DNA from: Amaurobius ferox
Taxonomy: Eukaryota > Arthropoda > Arachnida > Araneae > Amaurobiidae
DNA length: 64,000 nt
Direction of reading: 5' to 3'
NCBI GenBank assembly: GCA_951213105.1
Contig: OX578140.1
Coordinates: forward strand, 118,341,653-118,405,652
The notes under the pieces are model-generated. The model made no database searches and was not told the origin of the DNA. It saw nothing but the letters and a program-made list of their open reading frames with translations. The position numbers and the translations under genes are program-made. Below are positions 11,877 through 23,330 of the stretch, in pieces; position 1 is the first letter of the stretch, and every line of letters starts with the position of its first letter.

Positions 11877-12263
11877 ATGGGCTCGTCAGAAGAATTCCAA
11901 AAGAAATTGACTCAAGAGCTTGATAAAATGAAAACTATTCAAAAAGATTTGCAAAAAGCAATGACTGCAAAACAGACTTTAGACGGTCAATTATCGGAAA
12001 ATAAAATTGTTCAGGAAGAATTAGGGTTTTTGACACCTGAAAACAAAGTGTACAAAATGACTGGTCCCGTTTTAGTTCTTCAAGATATTGATGACGCGAA
12101 ACAAAATGTGGAAAAAAGAATTATGTTTATTAATTCGGAGCTCAAGCGCAATGAGGATTTATTGCAAGACTTGGGAAGTAAACAGGAAAAACAACAAGAA
12201 GTTTTGCAGCGTCTGCAAAAAGAATTTACAGAAACGCATATGAAAGGAATTAAAAAAGAATAA
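11877..12263 (+). CDS. PFDN6: Prefoldin subunit 6
   Basis: Predicted 128-residue beta-type prefoldin subunit, part of the cytosolic hexamer that delivers nascent actin and tubulin to the CCT chaperonin. The protein is an alpha-helical coiled coil (about residues 2-45), a central beta-hairpin region containing 'LTPENKVYKMTGPVLV', and a second coiled coil (about 70-122), as expected for this family; its length is also typical. The ATG at 11877 was chosen because it is the first ATG in frame, has A at -3 and G at +4, and follows an in-frame TGA at 11832. The gene is uninterrupted within the window. The open frame is undamaged and codon use is ordinary for this AT-rich DNA, so a functional gene is likely. 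An intronless retrocopy cannot be excluded, but no poly(A) tract or flanking duplication was seen. Confidence 0.96.
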   Translation: MGSSEEFQKKLTQELDKMKTIQKDLQKAMTAKQTLDGQLSENKIVQEELGFLTPENKVYKMTGPVLVLQDIDDAKQNVEKRIMFINSELKRNEDLLQDLGSKQEKQQEVLQRLQKEFTETHMKGIKKE

Positions 12264-12515
12264 TTCTTTATTGTTATTTGACATGCTGATGCTTATTTTA
12301 ATTTCTTAATTTTACAATTAAAGAAGTTGCAATAACATGTTATTAATGCAATGCTGTTTCACCCCGATATCACATTGTTGGGCTTTCATATGTTTTTCAA
12401 AGCTATCCTTAGTTATTTTGTAATAAGTATATTGAAACATTGAGAATCATAATTTTTGATTTTTAATAACTAATGTACTAATCGTATATGGTTGCTTTAA
12501 ACTAAGATATATCAA

Positions 12516-12521
12516 AATAAA
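12516..12521 (+). terminator. Candidate PFDN6 poly(A) signal
   Basis: AATAAA hexamer about 250 bases after the PFDN6 stop, followed by a T/G-rich stretch ('ttttgtgtattt' at about 12539). This is consistent with a 3' end of about 280 bases of untranslated sequence. Confidence 0.6.
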
Positions 12522-12858
12522 AACATTTGTTTAAAATATTTTGTGTATTTAAAGGTGTATTATTGCTAGTGCTGTATTAAGAATTTGAGTTCTTTTGTTG
12601 AAGGCTTTATAAATATTTGAAATAACAGATTTGCATGCTATGCCTTCCTTTTTTATTTTTGGTCTATGTACAGCTGCAAATAAAGTTTCTCGGCTTAAAT
12701 TAGAAATAATCAGCAAATTCACATAGTTATTAATTCTTGATTTTTTAATTGTGTTAAAATTTTGCAACAAAACTCAATTTTTGATATTGCTTAAAAATTG
12801 ATCCTGGTATTAATTTTAAATTTCAACAAATCAGCAGAGTAGTTTGAAAAATATTGGA

Positions 12859-13387
12859 ACAGATGTAATATAATCCTTTTTTCATTCTTGGCAATTTTAG
12901 GTGAGATTTTGGCAATCCCTGCTATGATTTGAAGAGCATTCCATTCTGGCAAATCTTCTCACCTCTTTTGTTCTAAAAATTGTAACATTCCATTCTGACG
13001 TTTTTTGTCTCCAAGGTAAAAATCTCCCTTTTGTCATAACAGTTAATCTGTAGGAATTCAAACATGGGCCTATGTCCCTTTGCATGTTTAACTCTACTCA
13101 ATAAAACTCTCACACAATAAAAATACATCACAGAATCTGGTCCTGCTAGCTGTCTGAGGTCGCATGTAGCAATAGCTGTTTATGCAAGTGTTCTGTGGCT
13201 CATAGTGCACAACATGAAAATCAGAAAATTTTCTAATTTTTATATTGGTGCCAAAAGATGTGGAAAACGTTATCAGAATGGAATGTTGTGATGTTTACCT
13301 TGGCGACAAAAGGCGTGGAAAAAATTGCCAAGATTGAATGCTCGTTAAATCATCGCTAGGATGAAAAAGGGATTATACTATATCTGT
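12859..13387. mobile_element. MITE with about 28-bp imperfect terminal inverted repeats
   Basis: The left end starts 'acagatgtaatataatcc' followed by 'ttttttcatt'; the right end, read inward, gives 'acagatatagtataatcc' followed by 'ctttttcat'. The interior also folds: blocks around 12940-13030 and 13250-13340 share inverted 'aggtaaa'/'tttacct' and 'ccattctg'/'cagaatgg' motifs. No transposase is present. The target-site duplication is unclear. It lies about 340 bp beyond the PFDN6 poly(A) signal. Confidence 0.7.
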
Positions 13388-14626
13388 ACCAAAATATGTA
13401 ACATGAGAATATATAAAAAAAAGCCTATACAAGAAAAATAATTGATCCAATTAATAATGTGAAATGTTTGATCAGAATAAGTAAAATAAGTTATGAAATA
13501 TTTTGTACACATATGGAAAGGGGGTTTCCCTTCAGTGAATTTTGACATACTTTAATTAACAGTGTGAACAAAGATAATCAAGGGAAAATAAATATCAAAT
13601 ACCATATATTAGACAGTGTTGATAGAGGTGCTAACTGTTAAAAATTTTCATACTTTATCCAAGGTTAAAGCAGCTTTTCATTTTCAACTTAGCTATGACC
13701 ATGAGTGAAGTTTCTCAATTTAGTTGAAATTAGAAATAGTCTGTAAATTCATACAAAATGGATAATTTATGCTTAAATTATTTTCATATTTTGAAGCAAA
13801 GTGCAATTCTTGATATTCTTTAAACATCAGAAAGATTAAGGGTATTAATTATACAATTTGGTAAATTGCTGAAATACTTTAAGATAAATGTAATATAAGT
13901 AAATCAATTAGAATAATATAAAAATGAAATAAATTATTAAAGGTAAAACAGGGAAAATTTAGTAGATAATAAAAATTGCCCAAAAATATTGCTTCAAAAT
14001 CAAAATATTTGAGGAAGGGTTAAAGAATGCCCAAAGATTAAATAACTTCTGACAATTAAAAGAAAATATAAATTATAACAAATAACTTTACTTGTCAGAA
14101 ATTTAGTTGAAAACAGAATTAGTAGTTTATAAATTAAAATGTTAAAAAAAACTATATTAAAGAAAAATAGTGTGCAAAACACATAAAAAAAAATCAAAAT
14201 TTGAAAAAATAAATGCATCAATATTATAGAGAATATTGACATAAAACCCCCATGTATTATGACTTGGTGGACTTTGAATATTGAAATCGGAATCACCAAA
14301 GAACTATTTCCTTAATGTCCAATCAAAGCAAGCATAAAACGTTTGTTTGTAAATGAGTTGACAATCTAGCTCTTATGAGTAAAGATTGCGTGTCTTAATA
14401 AAGAAGATTGTTTCTTGTCTCCAAAACTGGTTGATACTATTGTTTTTATGTTGTGTGCTGATTTTAACAAAGCTTCTTTAGTTTTATATAAAATTGTCTG
14501 TTTTGGTTTGTTTCCCTATATTTCTTAAAAAAAATCAAAAAATTTCTTATGTAGTTAGAAATTTAGGCTTAACCAAAATATTTCAAGAACCTAATTTTAA
14601 TTAATTTTTTGTTTCAATATCTGATA
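13388..14626. other. AT-rich intergenic sequence, no gene
   Basis: Parts of 13610-13900 resemble 12540-12850 (for example 'gaaattagaaataat'/'gaaattagaaatagt' and 'aattcttgat'), an old diverged repeat flanking the MITE at 12859-13387. The minus-strand frame at about 14000-14299 is low-complexity Phe/Leu/Ile and is not supported as a gene. Confidence 0.45.
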
Positions 14627-15159
14627 CAGAGATGCCAACTACTGACATACCGCCACGAGAAAGTCTGAACAGGGTTGCCTCAAGTAGACAAGTCGAAGAA
14701 AGATTTAAAATTGACTGCAACATTTGGCAAATCAAGCGCACTTCATTAAGCGAGGAATCCGTTTCGTCTATCATGATGTATTAAAAAAAAAGTAGTAGAT
14801 GTTTTTTATCCGACAGTTAAACAAAAATTTCGTATTAAATTATAGATTAACTTAAAATTTTCTTATCATTTAAACTTAGAAAATAATTTGTTATTATAAG
14901 CGATAGCCGCTACTGGAAGCCGTCAATATATTAGAACAAAGTAGTTTTAAATATTTTCTTTTAGATTCGAGTGGTTTTAGAAGAGAAGAGCTTACGATTT
15001 AAAACTAGAATTTATATCATTTTGTTTAAAACTAAATTTCCAATTAGATGAAAATTATTACAGTTTTCAATAAGCAAGATATCAGCAAGTTACACAATTA
15101 TTAGTCGGCAAAAAGGAAAAAATAAATAATAAATAGGTTAAATTATGACTTTAAAATAT

Positions 15160-15423
15160 TCATTCACATTCATTGGAATAACTATTATCTACTATGTCCG
15201 AATAATCACTTGAAATGTCTTTGCTTGAAGAACAGTCTGAATCGCTATCCGACAGATTTATCACTAATTCGTCTACAATATCTTCCATCAGTCCGTCTTT
15301 CTTCCAATAAATATTCTCTATTTTTTCAATGTGTTTGTTCACAGTGCTTTTTCTAATCATTTTGTATTACTTTTAAAAAAAGCTTCTTTAAGCAATAGTT
15401 GTAAATTGTTCAAACTTAAGTCA
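15160..15423 (-). pseudogene. Tc1/mariner transposase, C-terminal part
   Basis: This is the C-terminal end of the transposase whose first part is at 18796-19845. On the minus strand one frame gives a helix with 'LSLNNLQLLLKEAF'. After a frameshift near 15361 it continues with 'STVNKHIEKIENIYWKKDG' and an acidic, serine-rich tail to a stop at 15160. Relatives of this transposase commonly end in a KIE.YW motif plus an acidic tail. The block abuts the 8-bp duplication (15424-15431) of the hAT insertion, so it was cut from the catalytic part by that event. It is non-functional. Confidence 0.85.
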
Positions 15424-15431
15424 CCTGCTAC

Positions 15432-18400
15432 CAGCGTGTAAAATAAGCGATATCGCATCACAAAATTGATAAATTGCTAAGCGAATTCAGAATCGCATCG
15501 CACATAATTGCGACACTATGTGAAAATTAGGCTTGCACGATATGGCAATTTCAACATCGTAATATATCGGCAGTCTAACATCGCGATATATTGTGATGTT
15601 AATCACGTGAATAATGCACATGACTAAACACTGAACAGCGCGGCAACGTAGGTAAATAAAGAATGGAATTGCACAAACGTACAATTTATGCGAGAAATAA
15701 TTTGGTTTGGTAAAATATTTGCTTAATTTTAATCGTGCTATAAAAATGAAAAAAAAATTTTTTTTTGCTCTGATATGGGATATTTAGAAGATGAAAATAG
15801 ATGCAAACTGATACTTTTGGACTCGCATTGATGCACTGAACTGAATTGCAAAATTTGAGCATTTCAAATCCAATAATATACTAATTTATGGGGTGACTGC
15901 CCCGTATTTCAGCAGTTCCCATAATCGTCATATCTTATAACGAAATATGGCAATTCCCGTAAATTCACACATTTTATGGAAACAAGTTCTTTATTCTTAA
16001 GGACTGCAAGAACTCTGTTTCTTAACCAAACAAAAGAGAAATAGAAACTGAAATAAAAAGAAACTTAACTAAAAACGTCAATAAAAAAATAAAAAAAATC
16101 TAGGTACAACAAGATATTTTCTTCGTACTGGTGTACCACAATCTTATGTTTCCCGCTCATCTATACATTAATAAACATGTCCCATTCCCTGCCCCACCCC
16201 CTCACTCCTTTTACTATAAACAACCATTCAAGTTCACTAATGTCATTACCGTGTGGTAGAGCAATCTCCCAGACGCATCTATTATAAACATTCCAGTCGA
16301 TAATTTACACCCTTTCGCAATCAAAATAAAAGTAAAATATAAAAGAGCTTTGAATGCAGTTGAAAGCCGATAAGAAGCACGTAAAATTTGAGAGTATCTC
16401 TCTGCTCCATAAATCAGTGAAAATTAGAAATTAAAAACGAAACTAATAAAATTGGCAGTTCAGTTGCGAACTGTAAAAAATTGGATTGGAATCTTTGATC
16501 CTAATAATGAATGGTTGAATTACGAAGTAAATAACAATGTTGTCACTAAAATATCATGTTCTTTATGTTTAAAGCACGTGGAATGACTAAAATGTAAAAA
16601 AAATTTCAATGCTTCATTTATTACTGGAATTAGCGGTACATCGATAAAAAAAGATGTTTTCAAACATACAAAGTCTGATATGTATGTAACAGCAATTAGT
16701 ATTGAAAAAAAAACCAAAAACAATTAATCAGTTATTACAAACGCCTATCGGAAAGAGTTTAACAGAAATTGGGAAACAAGAAAAAAGATCGAATTGCCAA
16801 ACTTATTGAAGTTGCTTATTTTATAGCCAAAGAAGAATTGTCATTTGCAATGTTTGCAAGTATTACTGAATTAGAAAAATGACATGATGTTGAACTAGGT
16901 GAAACATACATAAATAAACTTAGCTGCTCAGAATTCATTAATTGTATTTCTAAAGTCTTTACTAAAGACTTAATTAAAGAAATGAACAGTCCAAACTACA
17001 TTTCTGTTTTAGTGGATGAATCAACGAACGTTAGTACATACGAAAAATTCATAATGTATGTAAAATTTATAGACTCAGATGGAATTACAATTACGAAATT
17101 TCTTGCACTTAGAAATGTTAATTCTGGGACTGCTAATGGTTTAAAATCGTTATTAAATGTATTAAACGAATTTGGCATTGACTTTGGAAAAAAGGTAGTT
17201 GCACTTTGTTGTGATGGTGCTAGTGTAAATTTGGGCATCAGACAGGGTCTTTCGATCCAGTTAAAAGAAATCTACCCATGGCTTTTTATTGTCCACTGTC
17301 TCAATCATCGTCTTGAATTTGCTGTAAAAGATTCTGTATCAAATACTCATTTTGAGACTGTAATAAATATTTTAGGTAAGCTATATGCCTATTATAAACA
17401 GAGTCCAAAAAAACGAAGAGAATTTCAAGAATTATCAGAAATAATGGCAGAAGAAGAAAATTCGGCTTCATATAGTCCCAAAAATATCCAAGGCACCAGA
17501 TGGATTGATCATGAAAAAAGAGCAGCTCAATCTTTAGTAAAGTCATATGCACTTATTGTTACTCATTTAGAAAGTTCAGCATTATCGGAATCAGGAACTC
17601 AAGCAGCAAAAGTTAAAGGCTACCTTAAAATTTTGAAGATGTTTTGTATGTTATTTACTATTGATGTTAAAAATATATGAAAAGTTATCAAAACTTTCAT
17701 TGTGTCTTCAAAAAGATAGTTGTGATCTTCTACATGCAATAATGTATTTAGAAAGTTTAAAAGATACATTAAAAAAATTTACTGATATAGAAGCTAAAGA
17801 TAAGGATTACTTATCTTTTAGTATCATGGAAGTAGAAAATTGTGAACTATTTGCAAATGTAGAATTGACTGGAAGTTAACCGAAAGTGATAAAGCTACAA
17901 TGTATATGACAACGTTACAAGCTTGTATCGACGATAGATTTTCAGATATCAAGAGTGAAATAATATGAACTTTTAAGATTTTAGATGTAACATTGTAGTC
18001 TTCAAATAAAAAGCTTTTGATTGAATTTGGAAATGAGGAGATAGAATTGCTGAAAAAAACATTAAGAGTCATTGCTTCTTTTAAATAAAGTTGATATACT
18101 AATGATAAATGAAGAATGGGCTAAAAATCTTTTGGCTACAAAATTTATTTTTCTTTACTCGGCAAGACATGTGGAAATTTGTTTTAAAAACGAATAGAGA
18201 AAAATTCCCGAATGTTGCTCACTTATTTGAAATTTTATTAATATTACCTATTTCAAATGCAGTTGTGGAAAGAGGATTTTCTTTTATGGGTAGAATAAAA
18301 ACTGACTCCAGAAATCACTTAGAAGAAGAAACCCTTGAAGATTTGCCTCGAATTAGGCTTGAACGACCTCCACTAGAACATTTCTCACCTGATAAGGCAT

Positions 18401-18787
18401 TGAATTTTTTTTTAGTACTCCTAGACATCCAGACACTAAGCCATATGGTAAAAGAAAAAAAAACAGAACTGAAAGTGATTCCGATTAATCTTTTTCTTCA
18501 CTGTTTTGTACAACTTTTGGATTTATAATAACCTGATTATGATTAATATTTGTTACAAAATAAAAATAACAGTATAATATTGTAATATAATGCCAGTATA
18601 AAGTTAAAATTAAGTAATGTTCTTTTGTTTTTAGTATGTATAATATTCAGAATTTGATATTAAATTTATTATTTTGAAAACTAAAGTTTTTTCGATAAAT
18701 GCTATACATTAATTAGTAATTGCTACACAAAATTCATTTGGTATAGCAGAAGTGCTATACAATGAAAAAAAAGTATTTTATATGCTG
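15432..18787 (+). mobile_element. hAT element inserted in the Tc1/mariner transposase gene
   Basis: The element is flanked by perfect 8-bp duplications 'cctgctac' at 15424-15431 and 18788-18795. Its termini are short inverted repeats: CAGCGTGTAAAATAAG on the left and CAGCATATAAAATACT read inward on the right. Its length is 3356 bp. It carries a plus-strand transposase relic (16440-18531). The first about 1 kb is noncoding and contains subterminal 'atcgcat'/'atatcg' repeats near 15450-15600. Confidence 0.96.
16440..18531 (+). pseudogene. hAT transposase relic (ZNF862/KIAA1586-like)
   Basis: A broken transposase. The N-terminal part (16470-16720) resembles a TTF/BED-like zinc-binding module, with 'CSLCLKH' and 'GTSIKKDVFKHTKSDM', but has in-frame stops. 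The main open block (16982-17680) holds the catalytic core: 'ISVLVDESTNVSTYEKF' with the first Asp, 'VALCCDGASVNLGI' with the second Asp, and 'VHCLNHRLEFAVKD' matching the CxxH-type insertion motif. After stops and shifts near 17680-18110, the last block (18109-18528) gives the C-terminal dimerisation region with 'SNAVVERGFSFMGRIKTDSR'. Multiple stops and frame changes rule out a functional protein. Related sequences are sometimes annotated as zinc finger protein 862-like host genes; here the hAT ends identify it as a transposon. Confidence 0.9.
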
Positions 18788-18795
18788 CCTGCTAC

Positions 18796-19845
18796 ATTTT
18801 TTTCTCGGATGCAATATTTGACAGAAGCCATATGTTTTCAATAAGGTTGAGATCACAATGATAGGAAGATAATTTTGTAATTTCGTGTCCTGCTTCTTTT
18901 AAAATTTGGTCCGCCCTATATGTGATGGATTTGAGCACATGTTTTGAAATAATATGAAATAGTTCTGCTTTTCGCATTGTTGAGTCATGGGAAATTTTCT
19001 TTTTTTCCAACCATTCAAGCATCGCTCCTTAGTCGAATATTTTGTAGGAACATGATCCACTTTTACTGAATGGTAGGAAGCATTGTCCATGCAGATCACA
19101 CTATGAGGCTGCAAATTAGGCAACAGTTTTTCAATAATCCACTTTTCGAATTGTTCGCCACTCATCTGTCCATGGTAGTCTCCACAACTTGAAGAAGCTT
19201 TGTAAATTAGCTCAGCTCCGTCAATAAATCCATCAGATGAACCTGCATGTACGACAATGAGATGGTTTTTAGAACTGGTATTCGTACGAATACCTTCAAT
19301 AAAATCATCCTACCAACATTTGCCGCATGTTAAATTTCAGTCTACCAAAGTTTCGTCGATGTAAACCAAACAACGTTGCTCCTCTCTGAATTTTTTCAAT
19401 GCTCTCAAATACTCATGCCTCCAAAACACAATGTTCACCCTTTCGATTAAAATCTTTCGTGAGCTGATACATTTCTTCCATCGAAAATTCAGTGAATGTA
19501 GAATTCGTCTGATAGGCTTTCTTTTCCATACAAAATTAATTTTTTCTTTTAACACTGGGAGGTTTCCCAACAGAAGGAACACATTTCTCTTTTATGTAAA
19601 GGTCCTGAATAATTTGTCTTATTACACTTTTGTCAAAATCATCAATATTGCAGTTTCGATATGATTGTCTTTTTTTATGTTTTCTGGGGGTATATAAAAT
19701 ACTTATCTCAGTGTTATTAAGCGATTTCACCTCACGTTTTATCTTTTTAACCGACGAAGTTGGAACCCCTGCCACTTCCGCAGTTCTCTTCATTGCATTT
19801 GAAATTGATATTTTTAGAGAATTTGCAGTTTTTTTTCCCTCTTAA
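18796..19845 (-). pseudogene. Tc1/mariner (IS630-like) transposase, N-terminal and catalytic part
   Basis: On the minus strand, an N-terminal helix-turn-helix block includes 'AEVAGVPTSSVKKIKREVKS'. After a frameshift near 19550 come 'RRILHSLNFRWKK' and the first catalytic motif 'CLVYIDETLVD'. A stop-containing linker follows, then 'HAGSSDGFIDGAELIYKA', the second catalytic motif 'VICMDNASYHSVKVD', and the third region 'YHCDLNLIENIW'. The DDE/D residues are recognisable but the frame is broken several times. The reading frame is cut at 18795 by the hAT duplication and resumes at 15423. Confidence 0.92.
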
Positions 19846-20164
19846 AAAAATGACGTAACATTGTGGACTATTGCACGTGCTTGCGAATGCAAAGTCTTTC
19901 GACTTTTAAATGTAGTAATTTTTTAACTAGACAAAATGTGCAACACAGTGACAAGTTACTTCACATCTTAAAAAATCACAGAATGCGAGCGTCTAATATT
20001 GACTTAAGTAAAAAACGAAATACGATGTTTGTCGGCTCTATCTGCGCCAAATCGAAAAAAGCGCTTTCCATCACACCTAAAATGCAGTGGAATAACTTGT
20101 TTCCACAGCGACTGCCACCAAAACGTCTACTATCTGGGGACTTTCTCGTGGCGGTATGTCAGTA

Positions 20165-20810
20165 CTCTGGTAATTCTGGAATGTATTCTATCAGTACTGG
20201 AAGCAATAAAAATTCACCTGCAATAACAAAATATCTATTCATATTCCCTGTACTTCGTAGCACCAAGCAATAAGAATGGCATTTTCCTGTTCTTGCATAT
20301 AAAAATTCATTTACTCACTATTGAAAAATTGGCACTCGCAAGTGGTGATTCCTATTGTGTCTCAAGAGAGCCAACCAGTGATTATCTTTCTCCTATTTTT
20401 GCAATGTATTTGAATCGACTGAAATGTTTATAATTATTTTGTGTTATATAGACTACTTCTCAAAAGTATGATTAATGAAATGAAGATCTAATTTGCAACA
20501 GTATCACGAAAAATGGCATTTGTTTGCAATTCTCGGTATATTACGTTAAACTGTGAAAATATTTTTCACTTTTGCAATCTGTTTACATTGACTAAAATTT
20601 TCATAATTGTTATTGTGCATAAGAAAGCTATTTATCAAACATTATTAATGAAATAAAGGGTTATTTTGCAGCAGTATTGTAAAAATCTACATTTTTACAG
20701 GATCGACAGTATGTTTCCTTTATTGTGAAATTTTTTTTCCGCTTTTACAAACCGTTTGCATAGACTAAAATTTTTGTAATTATTTCTAGTTTTATACATG
20801 GAGAATTTGA
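20165..20810 (+). repeat. Satellite-bearing element, right part of the copy invaded by Tc1/mariner
   Basis: This continues the element whose first bases lie at 14627-14639. After a head of about 290 bp, collinear with 25555-25800, come at least two units of about 170 bp starting near 20470 and 20641. Each has 'taatgaaat', 'gcaacagtat' or 'gcagcagtatt', 'ttcacttttgcaatctgttt' and 'gactaaaatttt'. The same unit is tandemly arrayed at 25861-26570. Confidence 0.85.
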
Positions 20811-22395
20811 AAATGGGCTAAAATTTCAGGGAAAATCATTTTTATTTTTGCTCGAAATTCTGGAAAAATCAGGGAGTTTCCAACTTACCAATCTCCTCTA
20901 ACTGAAATGGGTAAATCAAAAAATAAATAAGTACAAAATTAATTTTTAAAGAATTTCAAACTAAATCTGATTTGGATGCCATAACAGGATACGTAGAAAT
21001 TGGTGGAAGGTTTCAGATCCCTTTATTTTCTATCCCCATAACTATGTATATCATACGTTTGGGGTAAGCAATCAAGCAAGTAAAAAAATTTAAAAAAAAG
21101 AATAAACTAAAAATATTTATATCACTGAACGTAAAAAATAATTCCATAGATTTATTAATTTTAAAGATTTTATCTTCCGAAAAATATGAATGGCCAACAT
21201 ACAATTTGCCAGAACTTCCAAATTTAGTATGTACTAGTGATAATGAGGTTGATGATCCACAGCCAGGACCCAGTTCAAAATGAGATAAATGAATTACAGA
21301 ACAACTTGATTTGTATAGCTCCCTGTTTCAATAAAAAGTGGTATTGTGTTATGAAAAATTTGTGCAAAGTATTTTAATTTTACCTTGTGACTAGTAGCCT
21401 GTTCTGTATTTTAAATATTATTTATACTTTCTTTAAGCAAGGCTAGCAGAGGCAGATCCATGGGTGGGAGATAGGGGAAATTCTCTCCCCCTCCCCTCTG
21501 AAAAAAAAATCAGTCAATTAACATTACGTTGGGGTAGTAGCAGCAACTATCATCATCATCGCTGTTGTTCATTTGGCTACAACACAAGTTCCCACCCAAA
21601 ATTTCTCTCCTGATCCATCCCTGAGACTAGGGTTTCACCATAGGGGAAGGGGTGCTGTATGTATAGTTAGAATAAGGGGCAATTGCTATCAAAAAGGAAT
21701 GTTGCAATGTAATATCCCTGTAGTGGAGTACTAATGTCCCCCTATCCGGTCATGCCCCCGTATATTTTCTCTTTTTATAAAAGTGTCCTGAGTTGGGCTT
21801 CCAAAATTATGGTAAGCCTCATAACTCATGTGAGATGAAAGTGAAAGATGAACACTTTTGTTGAGATTGTTTTGGTTTTGATAAATAAAAACAATAATGT
21901 TGTAATAAATAAAAACACCGTGCTAGAGCGGTGACAGTAGATTCATACATGTTGGCATGATAAGCATATATTTGGCATATTTGAAAAGGAAGTTATTAGT
22001 AGATGATTTTATATACATTAGTGAAAGAAACAATTTTCAACATGAAATTGACCGTATATTTTGCTCTTTTGTTTGGAAAGCCATATATACTATAAATAAG
22101 AAATAACTAAACAAGATCGTATTACAAAAGTGCTAAGCAACATGGTTATTACCACACTAACCTTCTCAAGTAGGATTAACATCAGCTGCATTCATGATCA
22201 CATTCCTTTCTTTTTTCGCGGGTGGTATTTTGCTTTATCAGAAAGGTTATGTATTTTATCTACTGCATATTTTTCACTATTTCTAATACAGTTTTTCTTT
22301 TTTCTGAGCCATCAGCAATGCTAGAAGATAAATAAAACTTTTTGAGATTTTGTTTTTCCTTTCGGAGAGGAGGGGAAGTGCTATAGTAAAAATAA
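20811..22395. other. Intergenic sequence with repeat debris
   Basis: No gene was recognised. Around 21215-21290 the plus strand could read 'LPELPNLVCTSDNEVDDPQPG', reminiscent of a transposon tail, but too little remains to assign. A C-rich block at 21478-21500 and its approximate inverted partner near 21590-21630 suggest a decayed inverted-repeat element. Confidence 0.4.
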
Positions 22396-23330
22396 AAAAT
22401 CTGATGTGGGCAACACATGACTTTCCTTATATAATGCAATGAATTTACTACTTTTACAGTTAAAAAAAAATTTTATTCTTATAGTAGATACTTATATTCT
22501 TTCCAAGATTTTCAATTTTCTTCAATTAGTTGTGATTTTCATTGATTTAGCGTCATTTTTATCAATTTGGCGAGATTTTTGTTAATTTGGTAACAATTAA
22601 AAATGTCGCCAAGTTGGTGACATTCTGCTAAATTCGTCACCAAAATATCGCCAAGCGTTATAGACGGAGAAATAAGTTATTCTTACAGCAGATAAATGAC
22701 TATTGGTGTTCAAATACAAAAGTATTATTCAAAGTATCTTTTTTCATGAATGGAACGAGCTAGATCCACGAGAATGATATCACCAAATTTATCGCATGGT
22801 ATTACATATGAAAAGTGAACAAACATGTTTCTCAATAGGAAATATTTTTTTTTTAATTTTATATAACTTTTTGATAATTTTTTTGAAAAATGTGCAATAT
22901 CTCGAGAACGGTTCATGTTAGCATTCTAAAATTTATGTCAATCCTTTTCTAATGAAAAATTACATAAGAAATGTCCATTTGTGTAACTTTATTAGCGGTT
23001 TTGATTTTTTGACGATTTTTTCAAAATTTCACTCGAAAATTTAGGGGGGTTCTAAACATTCGATTGCGTATAAAAACAATAGGCTTCCAGTGTTTACGGA
23101 TTGTGATTTTTGTACCAAATTTCATTCAAATCGCTCCATTCATTCGTGAGATAATCTCCACAGACTCACTGACACACACACACAGACATCACTTCAAAAA
23201 TGTTTGATTCGTGATCAGGGATGCTTGAAACGTGCTCTCGAAAACTCGAATTCGAATTTTCGACCCCGTCACAATACTTTGCTTATACATTATGTATATA
23301 AGGAAAGTAATTAACTGGAGTGCAACTCAA
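22396..23330 (+). repeat. Interspersed repeat family, copy 2
   Basis: This copy has the same head as 1618 ('ctgatgtgggcaacacatga') and the same tail ('aactggagtg'). The interior near 22745-23290 matches 160-600: 'gaatggaacgagctagatcc', 'caatatctcgagaacggtt', 'accaaatttcattcaaatcg', a CA tract and 'cgaaaactcgaattcgaatt'. It is the longest of three copies and non-coding. Confidence 0.75.

Larger units (their letters stand above)
14642..20162 (-). mobile_element. Tc1/mariner-type element, TA TSD, split by a hAT insertion
   Basis: Perfect 24-bp terminal inverted repeats lie at 14642-14665 and 20139-20162; each starts CTGACATACCGCCACGAGAA when read inward. The element is flanked by TA at 14640-14641 and 20163-20164. 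It carries a minus-strand DDE transposase relic in two blocks (18796-19845 and 15160-15423), separated by a 3356-bp hAT insertion. Removing that insertion and its duplicated 8 bp leaves about 2157 bp, a normal size for the superfamily. Its flanks join as 'gagatgccaac|TA|ctctgg', exactly the uninterrupted sequence at 25543-25560. Confidence 0.96.

Noticed and set aside
15160..15360. A small independent acidic protein gene
   Set aside because: Its KIENIYW motif and acidic tail match the C terminus of the Tc1/mariner transposase cut off by the hAT insertion.
16982..17680. A host zinc finger 862-like gene
   Set aside because: Flanking 8-bp duplications and CAG inverted ends show it is part of a hAT transposon, and the frame is broken on both sides.
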